From a virus: a stretch of 60,479 nt of DNA. Shown piece by piece: positions 30,189 through 38,396 of this stretch (position 1 is the stretch's first letter; the number at the start of each line of letters is the position of its first letter). Location of the stretch: positions 1-60,479 of IMG/VR virus record IMGVR_UViG_3300036781_000392. One strand, given 5' to 3'. The notes under the pieces are model-generated. The model had not been told where the DNA came from. It saw only the letters and a list, made by a program, of their open reading frames with translations, and searched no databases. The position numbers and the translations under genes are program-made.

Positions 30189-31225
30189 CAGGTGGCCGCC
30201 TCTCCTTCGCGCTCCATCCGCTCTGCGAGCCGTGCGGCGAGCGCGTAGGCGGGGTGGTTGTCGAGCTGTCGGCGGCGCCGGTTGTACCGCTGGGTGGTGC
30301 GCGGGTCGGAGTGGCTGACGGCGTCCTGGACGTCCTGGAGCGGGACGCCGCCCGCGAGGTTGTCGGTGATGAACTGGTGCCGCAGGGTGTGGGGTTTGAT
30401 GCTGGCGGCCTGCGGGATGCCTGCGCGGCGGGCGAGGACGCGCAGGTGCTTCCAGACTTCGGGTTGGGACCAGCGGCGCCCGGACTCGGTGACGAACAGA
30501 GGCCCGTCGGCCCGGTCGCCGAGGTAGGCGACGAGCGCGTCGAGGGCGAGCGGCGGTACGGGCGCGGGACGCTTCTTGCCGCCCTTCTGCGTGAGGGGCA
30601 GCGTGCGGTGGCCGCGGTCGTAGCCGAGCTGTCCGGCGTCGAGGGAGAGCAGTTCGTCGACGCGGGCGCCGGTGAGGTAGAGCAACGTGACGAGGGCGTA
30701 GGAGCGGGGTGCCCAGTCGCGCGCGGTCTCGATGAGCCGTGTCGTCTCGTCGTCCGTCATGCCCTCAGTCGGCGAGTAGTCGGGGTCGACGTAGGGCCGT
30801 AGGACGGCGGCGAACGGGTCCGCCTCGACGGCGCCGACGCGGGCCGCGTAGGTATAGAAGGACCCAGCGGCGGCGAGGGCTTGTGCCTGGGTGGTCTCTG
30901 CGGGTGGACGGCCGTTGCGGGTGGGTGTCTTGGCAATGTGCTTGGCGTAGGCGTCGGCGAGCGGCAGCTTCGCCTGCAGCAGGTGGATGCCGGTGCTGCG
31001 GGCGTACTCCTCCCAGCTGCGGAAGGTGCGCGCGTAGGCCCGGCGGGTGTGGCGGGACTTCTGGCGAGCGACCCAGCCTCCGGCGAGGGTGGGCAGCGGG
31101 TCGCGGTCGCCGTAGATGGCCGTGAGGTGGTCGGCGAGGGCGCGGGCTTCGTCGGGCCAGTCGTCGCGGGGGTCGTGCCGGTCGGTCGACAGTTCCGCCG
31201 ACGGTCGAGGGACGAGGGCGGTCAC
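30188..31225 (-). CDS. Second tyrosine recombinase
   Basis: 345 aa from a GTG overlapping the upstream stop (GTGA). SAM-like core-binding domain (about 25-145) and catalytic residues R188 (TGARVDE), K217 (QKGGKKR), H279/R282 (HTLRHQF), H305 and Y314 (TQRYNRR), all present. It lacks the arm-binding N-terminus of the first integrase and resembles XerC/D-like or plasmid recombinases. Likely roles are dimer resolution of the circular form, or integration at a second site. The perfect 28-bp inverted repeat upstream is a candidate target. Confidence 0.9.
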   Translation of the reverse strand: MTALVPRPSAELSTDRHDPRDDWPDEARALADHLTAIYGDRDPLPTLAGGWVARQKSRHTRRAYARTFRSWEEYARSTGIHLLQAKLPLADAYAKHIAKTPTRNGRPPAETTQAQALAAAGSFYTYAARVGAVEADPFAAVLRPYVDPDYSPTEGMTDDETTRLIETARDWAPRSYALVTLLYLTGARVDELLSLDAGQLGYDRGHRTLPLTQKGGKKRPAPVPPLALDALVAYLGDRADGPLFVTESGRRWSQPEVWKHLRVLARRAGIPQAASIKPHTLRHQFITDNLAGGVPLQDVQDAVSHSDPRTTQRYNRRRRQLDNHPAYALAARLAERMEREGEAAT

Positions 31226-31491
31226 CGGCTTCGCTTCCGCTGGACCTCCATGGCGGCGAGACCGCAAACGAAGAGGGGGCCAGTAGCGACCGTCACCGCA
31301 AGAGGTCCGTCGAAGAGTGACACGAGCAGGCAAGCAAGCGCCAGTAGCAGCAGTGCCCCATGCCCAAGGAGACGGCGCTTCAACTGGCGGCCACCCCGTC
31401 GCTGCCGTCGGCCGATCTCCTCGCTGATCTTTCGGCGCATCTCTTCCGGGCTGGCTTGCACGGCAACCTCCAAGGCTAGGATAACTGTCAT
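31222..31491 (-). CDS. Two-span membrane protein upstream of recombinase
   Basis: 89 aa from ATG 31491. A charged helix (residues 10-38) then two membrane segments (about 42-60 and 63-80). Overlaps the recombinase start. Function unknown. Confidence 0.55.
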   Translation of the reverse strand: MTVILALEVAVQASPEEMRRKISEEIGRRQRRGGRQLKRRLLGHGALLLLALACLLVSLFDGPLAVTVATGPLFVCGLAAMEVQRKRSR

Positions 31492-31572
31492 TATCAACCA
31501 CTCAGTTGCGTGATCGCCAGGGCTTCTCAGCCTTGCTACGTGTGAGTTATCGAGAGTCATCGCTCGCGACAG

Positions 31573-31635
31573 GTGCCCTGACAGAACGTCGCCCCAGCCA
31601 TCCGAAGTGGCTGGGGCGACGTTCTGTCAGGGCAC
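31573..31635. repeat. Perfect 28-bp inverted repeat with 7-nt spacer
   Basis: 31573-31600 and 31608-31635 are exact complements, spacer TCCGAAG. An outer 6-bp pair (GCTCGC at 31562-31567, GCGAGC at 31641-31646) extends the stem. The stop of the upstream minus gene lies at its edge. It could be a very strong terminator, but no T-run follows and the length exceeds any other hairpin in the window. A recombinase site, cruciform or small RNA are alternatives. Confidence 0.65.
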
Positions 31636-31637
31636 AT

Positions 31638-31871
31638 TCAGCGAGCCCAACTTCCGTCGGCGCACTGCTGAGTCACATACATCTCGAACGGCCCACAGCA
31701 CCATGCCGGGTCCGCGGTCGGGTCAACGCCGACCAGCGCCCCGAAGGCCGCGGTTTGCTTCACCTCTGCGGGGACGGGGCGCGCATCCTCAGTCCACAGC
31801 ACATCGATCCGATCGCCGACTTTCAGGCCGCGGAAGTGCGCCACCGGACTCAGGTCGGGAAGCCCGCTCAC
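31638..31871 (-). CDS. Hypothetical protein
   Basis: 77 aa from GTG overlapping the upstream stop. FRGLKVGDRIDVLWTEDARP suggests a small beta barrel. It ends inside the outer stem of the 28-bp inverted repeat. Unknown role. Confidence 0.5.
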   Translation of the reverse strand: MSGLPDLSPVAHFRGLKVGDRIDVLWTEDARPVPAEVKQTAAFGALVGVDPTADPAWCCGPFEMYVTQQCADGSWAR

Positions 31872-32131
31872 GCATGCCCCTCTTCTGTGAGGAGTAGCGA
31901 CATCCGCCACCCAGTTTTGTAGGCGTCCGACTGTCGATCGACCTCCTGGCCATCCACGGCGCCGGACAGGAGCCCCGCAGTGAGGTTCGCCAGCCATGGG
32001 GCGCGGTCCGGAGCCGGCATGCCGTGCAGCAGTGCAAGGAGTGGTGCGCGCAGGGCGAGCGCCGCCGCCCGGTCGATGTCGTCGTAGCCGCCGCCGCTGT
32101 ACGAGCTGAGCGGCCTGATGTCTCGGGGCAT
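31868..32131 (-). CDS. Hypothetical protein
   Basis: 87 aa from ATG with AGGAG upstream. Helical middle (ALALRAPLLALLHGMPAPDR). Coupled to the next gene by overlap. No family recognised. Confidence 0.5.
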   Translation of the reverse strand: MPRDIRPLSSYSGGGYDDIDRAAALALRAPLLALLHGMPAPDRAPWLANLTAGLLSGAVDGQEVDRQSDAYKTGWRMSLLLTEEGHA

Positions 32132-32147
32132 GGTCTCTCCTTGCTGG

Positions 32148-32318
32148 TCAGGGGCAGAGGGGGCAGGATGCGGTGAGCGGATAGCGGTGCTCGCAGTAGG
32201 AGAGACTGGCGGCCCTGCGGCCAGGGCCCGCGATGTAGTAGCGGGGGTATCGCTGCACATCCGCCAGAGTGACCTTGCCCGGAGCCTTGGGCTGCGCAGG
32301 GGCACGATCCGATGCCAT
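32148..32318 (-). CDS. Small Cys-rich protein under the GGGTACCC operators
   Basis: 56 aa from ATG behind AAGGAGGAAC. DVQRYPRYYIAGPGRRAASL, then CEHRYPLTASCPLCP (three Cys, one His), probably zinc-bound. Divergent from the HTH gene at 32436 across the palindromic operator array. Confidence 0.6.
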   Translation of the reverse strand: MASDRAPAQPKAPGKVTLADVQRYPRYYIAGPGRRAASLSYCEHRYPLTASCPLCP

Positions 32319-32367
32319 GCGAGTTCCTCCTTTTTAATGTGGGCCTTCCCGATGACTCCAACTTAGT

Positions 32368-32421
32368 GGGTACCCATCAATTTGGTCAAGTGGGTACCCA
32401 TTAAGTTTCTGACGGGTACCC
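32368..32421. promoter_or_regulatory. Three GGGTACCC palindromic operators
   Basis: AGTGGGTACCCATC (core 32368-32375), AGTGGGTACCCATT (32392-32399) and GACGGGTACCCACT (32414-32421), 24 and 22 bp apart, roughly two helical turns. They fill the promoter region between the divergent genes at 32318 and 32436. Binding by the 32436 protein is inferred. Confidence 0.65.
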
Positions 32422-32435
32422 ACTAAACTCGCCGC

Positions 32436-32711
32436 ATGGAGACTCCACCCGAACCGTTCGCCAGTCTCGCCGAGCTCGTCGAAGGACCCGAGACAATCGA
32501 GCAGGCCAAGGCGCTCACCGAAGCGCTAAACGCCGCGCCGAACCTGCAGAGTTGGCTGCGAGAACAGCGCCAACGCGTCGTGCGCACGCTGCATGAGCGA
32601 GACGGGATGAGCTACACCGAGATGGCGCCCCAACTCGGCGTGAAGCCGGAACGGGTGTCGGGGATCGCCCGCGGGCACGCCAGGTCTCCGAGGAGGGGAA
32701 CCAACGAGTAG
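32436..32711 (+). CDS. Sigma-like HTH regulator
   Basis: 91 aa. C-terminal HTH (RVVRTLHERDGMSYTEMAPQ, then LGVKPERVSGIARG) resembles sigma region 4-type helices. The first 40 residues are acidic. It starts 15 bp after the last GGGTACCC site, so it is probably self-regulated and controls the divergent 32318 operon. Confidence 0.65.
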   Translation: METPPEPFASLAELVEGPETIEQAKALTEALNAAPNLQSWLREQRQRVVRTLHERDGMSYTEMAPQLGVKPERVSGIARGHARSPRRGTNE

Positions 32712-32730
32712 GCGAGCCTCTGGCAAGAAG

Positions 32731-32772
32731 AAGCCCCCACCGCCGCCATGAAGGCGGACGGTGGGGGCTTCG
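32731..32772. terminator. Bidirectional terminator
   Basis: 13-bp outer stem (GAAGCCCCCACCG / CGGTGGGGGCTTC) plus an inner CCGCC/GGCGG stem. Between the HTH gene stop (32711) and the end of the late operon (32778). Confidence 0.75.
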
Positions 32773-32777
32773 CTTCG

Positions 32778-32942
32778 TCAGGAGCCATCCTGCGGTGGAT
32801 CATCGTGTGCCGGATCGGGTTCTGGTGGCTCCGGCTGCTCGGGTGCGAGGCCGAGCTCGACCATCGTGCCCAGGTCGGCGGCGGCCGGGTCGATGCGCGG
32901 CTGCGCGGGGACCGGTGCGGGCTGGTCGGGTGGCTGCGTCAC
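32778..32942 (-). CDS. Small Pro-rich acidic protein, last late gene
   Basis: 54 aa from GTG behind AGGAGG. Nearly all Pro, Ala, Asp, Glu and Gln, so likely disordered. Final gene of the lysis segment before the terminator. Unknown role. Confidence 0.5.
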   Translation of the reverse strand: MTQPPDQPAPVPAQPRIDPAAADLGTMVELGLAPEQPEPPEPDPAHDDPPQDGS

Positions 32943-32953
32943 GGGCGTCCTCC

Positions 32954-33610
32954 TCACGGGTATTGGCGGCGGGTGGGGTCGAGGCCGATCGCCTGTGGCG
33001 TGGTGCCGTTGCCGTCAGTGGGCGCCGAGTCGCGGCGGCATTCGAGGGCGTCCGGGTCGCTGGGTGGGGGCTGGAGGCTGTAGCCGTCCGGGCAGGACGG
33101 TCCGGCGGGTCCGGTGTCGCCCTTGTCGCCTTGGGGGCCTTGGGGCCCTGGGTCGCCCTGGGGGCCGGCCGGTCCCGGGTCGCCGGCGGGGCCCTGCTGT
33201 CCGGCTGCTCCGTCGACGCCTGGCGTGCCGGGTTCTCCAGACGGGCCTGTGCCGTCGCTGCCGTTCGCGCCGTTCTTGCCGTTGCTGCCGTCGGAGCCGT
33301 TGCTGCCCTTGCTCCCCTTCTGGCCGGGCGGGCCGCTGGGTCCTGGCGATCCGGACGGGCCGACAGGGCCGATGACGCCCTTGCCGGGTTCTCCGCGGGA
33401 TCCGGGTGGCCCTGCGACCGGCTTGCCTCCCAGCCGCTGTACCTGTGCGGCGAGTTGATCCCGGGCGGTGTTCGAGGCGCGTAGGTCGTGGGACAGGCCC
33501 TGCATGGTGATGACGACCCAGGCGAGCGCGGCCAGCGCGGCGGCCACGCCGAGGACGTACCAGATGTCCTTGCGGCGCTTGGCTTTGGCGGGCGAGACGT
33601 GAGAGCTCAC
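32954..33610 (-). CDS. Collagen-like membrane-anchored protein
   Basis: 218 aa. Membrane segment at residues 16-36, short coiled coil (44-60), then Gly-X-Y triplets from about residue 68 to 172 with a Gly-Ser-Asn interruption. C-terminal part has two Cys. Such triple-helix proteins occur in many Streptomyces phages beside lysis genes. It may trimerise and span the wall. Overlaps the gene upstream by 4 bp. Confidence 0.75.
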   Translation of the reverse strand: MSSHVSPAKAKRRKDIWYVLGVAAALAALAWVVITMQGLSHDLRASNTARDQLAAQVQRLGGKPVAGPPGSRGEPGKGVIGPVGPSGSPGPSGPPGQKGSKGSNGSDGSNGKNGANGSDGTGPSGEPGTPGVDGAAGQQGPAGDPGPAGPQGDPGPQGPQGDKGDTGPAGPSCPDGYSLQPPPSDPDALECRRDSAPTDGNGTTPQAIGLDPTRRQYP

Positions 33611-33921
33611 GCGCTCGCCCCCCTGGTAGAGAGGTACACCTGCAGCAGCACGATCAGGACGGGCACGATCAGCGCGCTGAAGATGAGGCGCCGGTCCGCT
33701 GCTCGCTGCTGCTCTTTCTCCTTGGCCGCTTCCTCGAGGCCCTTCACGCGCTCGGTGAGCGCGGTGACGGTGCTGTCGCGGGCGACCTGCTCGAGCTGGT
33801 AGCGCTCGAGGGAGACCTTGCTGTCGAGCCGTACCCCCAGTTCCCTGAAGTCTTCCTTCAGGTCGAGGCGGACGTCTTCGAGGCGGCGCATGACCTCGCC
33901 GAGGGTCGGCTCGTCAGGCAC
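33607..33921 (-). CDS. Coiled-coil protein with C-terminal membrane segment
   Basis: 104 aa. Residues 5-75 are heptad-rich ([15 protein letters not shown] and similar), residues 79-97 a membrane helix ([20 protein letters not shown]). Next to the holin. Matches the coiled-coil/TM proteins often paired with actinophage holins. Probably a lysis accessory or second holin. Confidence 0.65.
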   Translation of the reverse strand: MPDEPTLGEVMRRLEDVRLDLKEDFRELGVRLDSKVSLERYQLEQVARDSTVTALTERVKGLEEAAKEKEQQRAADRRLIFSALIVPVLIVLLQVYLSTRGASA

Positions 33922-33938
33922 GTGCTGCTCCGATCAGG

Positions 33939-34262
33939 TCAGGCCGCGGCGGTCGCGGTCTTCTTCGTGCCGAGGGCCTGCGCCTTGGCGGATACGCCGG
34001 TGGGCTTCCACAGGCCGAAGTGGGTGAGCACGCCGGTGCCGAAGGTGACGAGGGCGAGGACTGCGGCGGTGCCCCAGCTCCAGTTGGAGCCGTGGTCGCC
34101 GAGCTCGACGAGGAAGCCGTTCAGGACGGACAGGGCGAGCAGGATGACGGCCTTGGTGCCGGCGCTGGTGACCTTCGTGGTGACGAGGCCGACGAGGACG
34201 GGCAGCACCACCGAGGTGAGCAGGCCGAGCCAGTAGGCGAGATCGAGGTGGAGTGTGGTCAT
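33939..34262 (-). CDS. Holin
   Basis: 107 aa with three hydrophobic segments (about 10-29, 35-52 and 60-82) and a basic tail. Follows the endolysin gene by 17 bp and precedes the coiled-coil membrane protein. Size, topology and place fit a phage holin that opens the membrane for the GH25 endolysin. Confidence 0.75.
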   Translation of the reverse strand: MTTLHLDLAYWLGLLTSVVLPVLVGLVTTKVTSAGTKAVILLALSVLNGFLVELGDHGSNWSWGTAAVLALVTFGTGVLTHFGLWKPTGVSAKAQALGTKKTATAAA

Positions 34263-34279
34263 GACGGATCCGATCTGGG

Positions 34280-35149
34280 TCAGGACTTGGGCGGGATGAG
34301 GGAGGCGACGACTGCGGCGAGGTCGGCGAGGGCCTTGGTGAGGGTGTCGGTCTTCGCGGTGAGCGCGGTGAGGCTGTCCTCGATGCGCGCGGCCTGGTCG
34401 TGGACCTGCAGCGCGTCGTAGTGGGTGTGGGCGAGGTAGTAGCCCGCGCCGTGCTCGACGGGGTCGCCCTTGGCGTCCTTCTCGGACAGGCTCCCGATGT
34501 GCAGCAGGTTGCCGGTCAGGTCTTCGAGCATCTCGGTGTTGGATTCCACGTTGGGCTCCGGGGGTGTCGGAGGTGCGGGAGGAGTGGTGCCGGTCGCCCA
34601 CGTCTTCAGGGCGGCCTTGGTGGCGAAGTTCGCGACGTCGACGTCGGCTCCGCTGATGCCGTACTGGTGGAACGTCCACGGGTGGTCGATGGCCGGCTTC
34701 CCGGCCGCGTGGCTGGGGTCGGCGATCCACAGGCCGTCGCCGCAGTACGACGTGGTGTCGATGGTTTTCCAGTAGCTGACGTTGCAGTAAAGGACGGTGC
34801 GGTGCGTGGGTCGCAGCTTCTTTACGGCCTTGATGAAGGCGTCCTTCTCGGCGCAGGTGGGGTGCTTGCCGGTGGACGGGTCGGTCTCCCAGTCGCAGGC
34901 GAGGATGTCGCCGTCGACGCTGGCGCACTTCTCTACGAAGTACTCGGCCTGCGCCTGGATGTTGCCGGTGTGGACGAACGCGTAGAACCCGACGACGAGG
35001 CCAGCAGCACGCGCGGTCGACGCCTGTGACGCCATGTTCGGGTTGATGTACGAGGTGCCCTCAGTCGCCTTGATAAAGGTGAAGCTGAGCCCCGAGGTGG
35101 ACGGCTTCGCGGGCTGGTAACCGGCCCAGTCCTGGCCCTTGATGGTCAT
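34280..35149 (-). CDS. GH25 endolysin
   Basis: 289 aa. Residues 1-190 are a glycoside hydrolase 25 lysozyme domain: D7 in GQDWAGYQ, and D86/E88 in ACDWETD as the acidic catalytic pair. Then a Pro/Thr linker (about 190-205) and a helical C-terminal part. It cuts the glycan of peptidoglycan. Coupled to the cysteine protease gene by TGATG. Confidence 0.9.
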   Translation of the reverse strand: MTIKGQDWAGYQPAKPSTSGLSFTFIKATEGTSYINPNMASQASTARAAGLVVGFYAFVHTGNIQAQAEYFVEKCASVDGDILACDWETDPSTGKHPTCAEKDAFIKAVKKLRPTHRTVLYCNVSYWKTIDTTSYCGDGLWIADPSHAAGKPAIDHPWTFHQYGISGADVDVANFATKAALKTWATGTTPPAPPTPPEPNVESNTEMLEDLTGNLLHIGSLSEKDAKGDPVEHGAGYYLAHTHYDALQVHDQAARIEDSLTALTAKTDTLTKALADLAAVVASLIPPKS

Positions 35150-35889
35150 CAGTGCCCCGCGAACTTCGGCTTGAGGCAGTCGCCTCCGTCGGAGAGGAGC
35201 TGCTGCATGTCGGCGTTGGTGACGTAGCAGGAGCCCTGGTCGCCCCAGGACGCAGCCCACGAATTGTCGATCTTGAACTGCGTCCGGTCCCATCCAGAGA
35301 CGCACAGCTCGTGGCCACCCCCGACACCCGACTCCGGGTCCACGTCGAGGGACCCGTCGCGCTTCGGCGTGAACATGCTCTGGTACCAGGGGATGCCGAT
35401 CAGGACAGCACCCGTCTGGAGCGCGGTCTGCATGGCCTGCAGGCTGAAGGCGTGCAGGTAGTCGCTGAACAGACCGACGGCCTTCCCCGACTTGCCTGCG
35501 GCGAGCGAGGAGGAGCCGGTGTCGTCGGGCGGGTACTGGCCGTCCGCGTCGTCCTCGCGGGTGTTCAGCGAGTAGAACCTGAGCGCGGTCTTCTCGTCGA
35601 GCGTGTACGTGCCCGCCTTGAAGATCTTCTTGCCGTCGGCCTTCAGCTGGACAACCGGGGACGCGGTGCGGCCTGCGGAGTCGGTGCCGATCACGCCGGT
35701 GAGTGCGTTGCCGGTGCACGAGCCGACCTGGCCCTGGTCGAGTATCGGGATGCGACGCTGCCACTGCACAGACTTCAGCGCGGTTTGCGGAAGGACGTGG
35801 TGGGCGTAGTCGAGCGACCGAGAGTCGTGGACGATGTGCCGGCCGAGCCGCGGGTCCGTCGGCTGGTAGCGGTGGCGGTAGACAGTCAC
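35149..35889 (-). CDS. Papain-like (C1) cysteine protease
   Basis: 246 aa from GTG behind GGAGG. Active-site set complete: Q52 and C58 (DQGQVGSCTGN), H193 (GGGHELCVSGW), N209 (IDNSWAASWGDQG). No signal peptide. Encoded between tail and endolysin genes, so it may process a virion protein, act on a host surface protein, or aid release. A phage role for this family is not well defined. Confidence 0.85.
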   Translation of the reverse strand: MTVYRHRYQPTDPRLGRHIVHDSRSLDYAHHVLPQTALKSVQWQRRIPILDQGQVGSCTGNALTGVIGTDSAGRTASPVVQLKADGKKIFKAGTYTLDEKTALRFYSLNTREDDADGQYPPDDTGSSSLAAGKSGKAVGLFSDYLHAFSLQAMQTALQTGAVLIGIPWYQSMFTPKRDGSLDVDPESGVGGGHELCVSGWDRTQFKIDNSWAASWGDQGSCYVTNADMQQLLSDGGDCLKPKFAGH

Positions 35890-35907
35890 AGATGCCTCCA
35901 GGGCATG

Positions 35908-35930
35908 AAAAAGCCGCCTCGACGGGCGGC
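35908..35930 (-). terminator. Intrinsic terminator between tail and lysis genes
   Basis: GCCGCC/GGCGGC stem followed on the minus strand by TTTTT. It separates the minor tail gene (stop 35976) from the protease-endolysin-holin block, which may then need its own promoter or antitermination. Confidence 0.75.
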
Positions 35931-35975
35931 GGTAGAACGAAGGGCGTGATGGCGGCGGCTGGCCGTCTGGCCGAC

Positions 35976-36587
35976 TCAGTTGGTGAGGCTGTACATGATG
36001 TTGTTGAGGCTGACCCACGGCGGTTGCACTCCGCCTTGGGTGACGATCTGGACGGTGCCGTCCGAGTTGAAGTCGATCTTTACGCTGAGGCTGTCGGAGG
36101 CGACAGCGGAGCAGGCGGCGGTTACGGTGCGCTTCGTCGCCGGCCGGGACGGGCTGGGGATCGCGGCGCTGAGGAAGTTCCCGCCGTGCGTAGGGCTGCC
36201 GCCGGAGTAGGGGACGTTGATGCCGCCGCGCCACATGACGGTCATGTCGCCGAACAGGTTGACGAGCCGGTAGGCGGCGTTGCCGTTGCTGTTGCCGCTG
36301 TTGCTGTACCCGGAGGCGAGGGCGGGTGTCGTCCAGACCTGCGAGCCTGCCGCCATCGTCGACCAGGAGGTGCCGTCGAAGACGGTCTTGATGCCCTGGT
36401 CGAGCAGCCAAGCCTCCATGCCCTCGATGGGCGCGGTGATGGTGGCGTCGCGTGTGGAGGCGTTTTGGAAGACCATGTTCGAGCGTTGGGTGAGCGGTTG
36501 GGCGATGCCGGCGCCCATGACGACGAGGTCCGGTTTGTCGGTGTAGTCGAGCCAGGTGATGCCCTGGCCGTAGGGGTCGGTGGGCAC
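35976..36587 (-). CDS. Minor tail protein (distal)
   Basis: 203 aa from GTG with GGAG. Beta-rich, Ser/Asn/Thr/Gly-rich (SGYSNSGNSNGNAAYRLV, WRGGINVPYSGG). Last tail gene, a common place for a receptor-binding or tail-tip protein. Function inferred from position and composition. Confidence 0.6.
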   Translation of the reverse strand: MPTDPYGQGITWLDYTDKPDLVVMGAGIAQPLTQRSNMVFQNASTRDATITAPIEGMEAWLLDQGIKTVFDGTSWSTMAAGSQVWTTPALASGYSNSGNSNGNAAYRLVNLFGDMTVMWRGGINVPYSGGSPTHGGNFLSAAIPSPSRPATKRTVTAACSAVASDSLSVKIDFNSDGTVQIVTQGGVQPPWVSLNNIMYSLTN

Positions 36588-36597
36588 GAAGTCTCCT

Positions 36598-37299
36598 TCA
36601 GGCGACGCGGTGCAGGTCGAGCCACGAGTGCGCGCGGACGGTGGTGGTGCCGGTGCCCATGTTGCGGGCGAACTGGAAGGTGAGGGTTCCGGCGGTGGCG
36701 CCGACGACGAGGAGCCCTTCCACGCGGATGATCAGCGGGGGTGTGGTGAGCGTTCCGAGGACCAGCGTGTCCGTCCATACGCGCTCGAGGGTGCGGAGCG
36801 TGCCGGTGTCGGAGGTCGTCGAGGAGGGCTGCCCGAACGCCGACCACCAGCCGGCCGCGCCGCTCGGTGCGCTGAAGCCGATGTTGATGTCGCCCGGGTC
36901 GACGGTGCAGATGGCGCTGATGTGGCATTCGACCCTGTAGGTGGCCCCGGCGGTGACCGGCAGGGTGAGGTGCGGGTCGGAGGTCACGGTCGCGCTGGCG
37001 TGGCCGGTGTCGGTCGGCTTCTGCACGAACGTGGCGCTGGTGGCCGGGCGGCCCTCGGCCCTCCAGTTCCCTGCGCCGGAGCGGGAGACGTGGATGAGGT
37101 CGCCAACGGCGGGCGACGGATAGGACTCCATGCGGCGTGCGGGGATCCCGTCGGTGGTGACGATGGTCCCGTCATCGTTGACTGTGGCGACGGTGGCGCC
37201 TTGCCAGTCGGCGCCGCGGGCAACAGGGTCGGCCTGGGCGGTGCTGCGTGCCGTGGTCTTCACGCGGGCTGCTGCCTGAAGGGCGGCTTTCCTCGTCAC
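36598..37299 (-). CDS. Minor tail protein
   Basis: 233 aa from GTG overlapping the upstream stop. N-terminal basic helix, then a small OB-like segment (GIPARRMESYPSPAVGDLIH) and a long beta domain. Resembles the baseplate-hub-associated proteins of Streptomyces siphophages. Position-based call. Confidence 0.6.
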   Translation of the reverse strand: MTRKAALQAAARVKTTARSTAQADPVARGADWQGATVATVNDDGTIVTTDGIPARRMESYPSPAVGDLIHVSRSGAGNWRAEGRPATSATFVQKPTDTGHASATVTSDPHLTLPVTAGATYRVECHISAICTVDPGDINIGFSAPSGAAGWWSAFGQPSSTTSDTGTLRTLERVWTDTLVLGTLTTPPLIIRVEGLLVVGATAGTLTFQFARNMGTGTTTVRAHSWLDLHRVA

Positions 37300-38396
37300 G
37301 TGTCCTCCTTGGCGGCGATGGTGGCGAGGTTGAAGCCGCCGGATGTGTCGAGGCTGATCGTGAAGGATTGGACCTGGTGGAGCTCGCGGGAACCGTCGCC
37401 GTAGACGACGCGGATCACGTCGCCGGGTTCGAGGAGCGGGTTGGGCAGGCTGGTGATGTCCGCCGAGGCGTTCGGGCGCAGGGACGTTGACAGGAGTTGC
37501 GCGGCGGCTGATGTGCATAGTCCGACGGAGGTCAGGGTCGCCGAGTTGTAGAACGTTGGTACCCGACCGAAGGGCCCGTTCACGTAGGTGGGCGAGGTCG
37601 GGTCGTCGTCTTCGACGGTGGCCTGCACGGGCGGTGCGTCGTCGACGCTGTTCTCGCCGTAGGCCGTTACAGAGTTGAAGACCTGGTCTCGGCTCATGCC
37701 GCGGTTGGCGCTGATGTAGGCGCCGCCCTCGCCCGCGGCGACCTCCCAGACGGTGTTGGCGCCGGTCAGGTCGGGTAGCGCGGCGATGATGAATTGGCCG
37801 GCGGCGTCTGCGTACAGTTCTGCCCCGAGTGCTGTCGCGAGACTCTGTGCCGCGGTCCATCGGTTGTCTTGCTGGTTCCACGTCATGGTGCCGACGCTCT
37901 GGTCCGACACCTGGTTGATGACGATCGCGGCGGGCATCGTTTCGTGGATGAGCTGGGTGATGCCGCCGACGGCGGTGGTCGCCGAGCTGAGGACGGTGGT
38001 GGGTGCGGTGAATGCGTCGTCGGAGATGAATGCCTCGAGGCCCGTGCCGGAGATGGTGACGGGTCCGACGTCGGGGTCGCCGGTGACGGAGTCGACGCGG
38101 AAGCGTCCGATGGGTGCGAGTACGGGCTGGCCGCCCATGTACAGGCCGCGGGAGACGAGTAGCTGTGAGCCGTACACGCTGAGCTTGTCGGCTGGGGTGC
38201 GCGGGATGAGCGACAGGTCGGCGAGCGTCACAGTGCAGGTGCGGCGGGCAGACTGCCCGCGGTCTGCTGTGACGGAACCGCCGGTGTGGTCGAGGGTTTG
38301 CACTGTCCCGTCGGTGAGGAACAGGTCGACTCTCGTCGCTACCCGGTGGCTGTAGTTGAGTGCGGAGAGGAAGCCTGGCTGCGGCTCGGGGTACAT
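37296..38396 (-). CDS. Tail protein (DUF5047-like)
   Basis: 366 aa. Starts in TGATG with the upstream gene. YSHRVATRVDLFLTDGTVQT and RRTCTVTLADLSLIP are the opening pattern of DUF5047 tail proteins of actinophages; the middle is hub-like (APIGRFRVDSVTG). Likely part of the tail tip or hub. Confidence 0.7.
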   Translation of the reverse strand: MYPEPQPGFLSALNYSHRVATRVDLFLTDGTVQTLDHTGGSVTADRGQSARRTCTVTLADLSLIPRTPADKLSVYGSQLLVSRGLYMGGQPVLAPIGRFRVDSVTGDPDVGPVTISGTGLEAFISDDAFTAPTTVLSSATTAVGGITQLIHETMPAAIVINQVSDQSVGTMTWNQQDNRWTAAQSLATALGAELYADAAGQFIIAALPDLTGANTVWEVAAGEGGAYISANRGMSRDQVFNSVTAYGENSVDDAPPVQATVEDDDPTSPTYVNGPFGRVPTFYNSATLTSVGLCTSAAAQLLSTSLRPNASADITSLPNPLLEPGDVIRVVYGDGSRELHQVQSFTISLDTSGGFNLATIAAKEDT

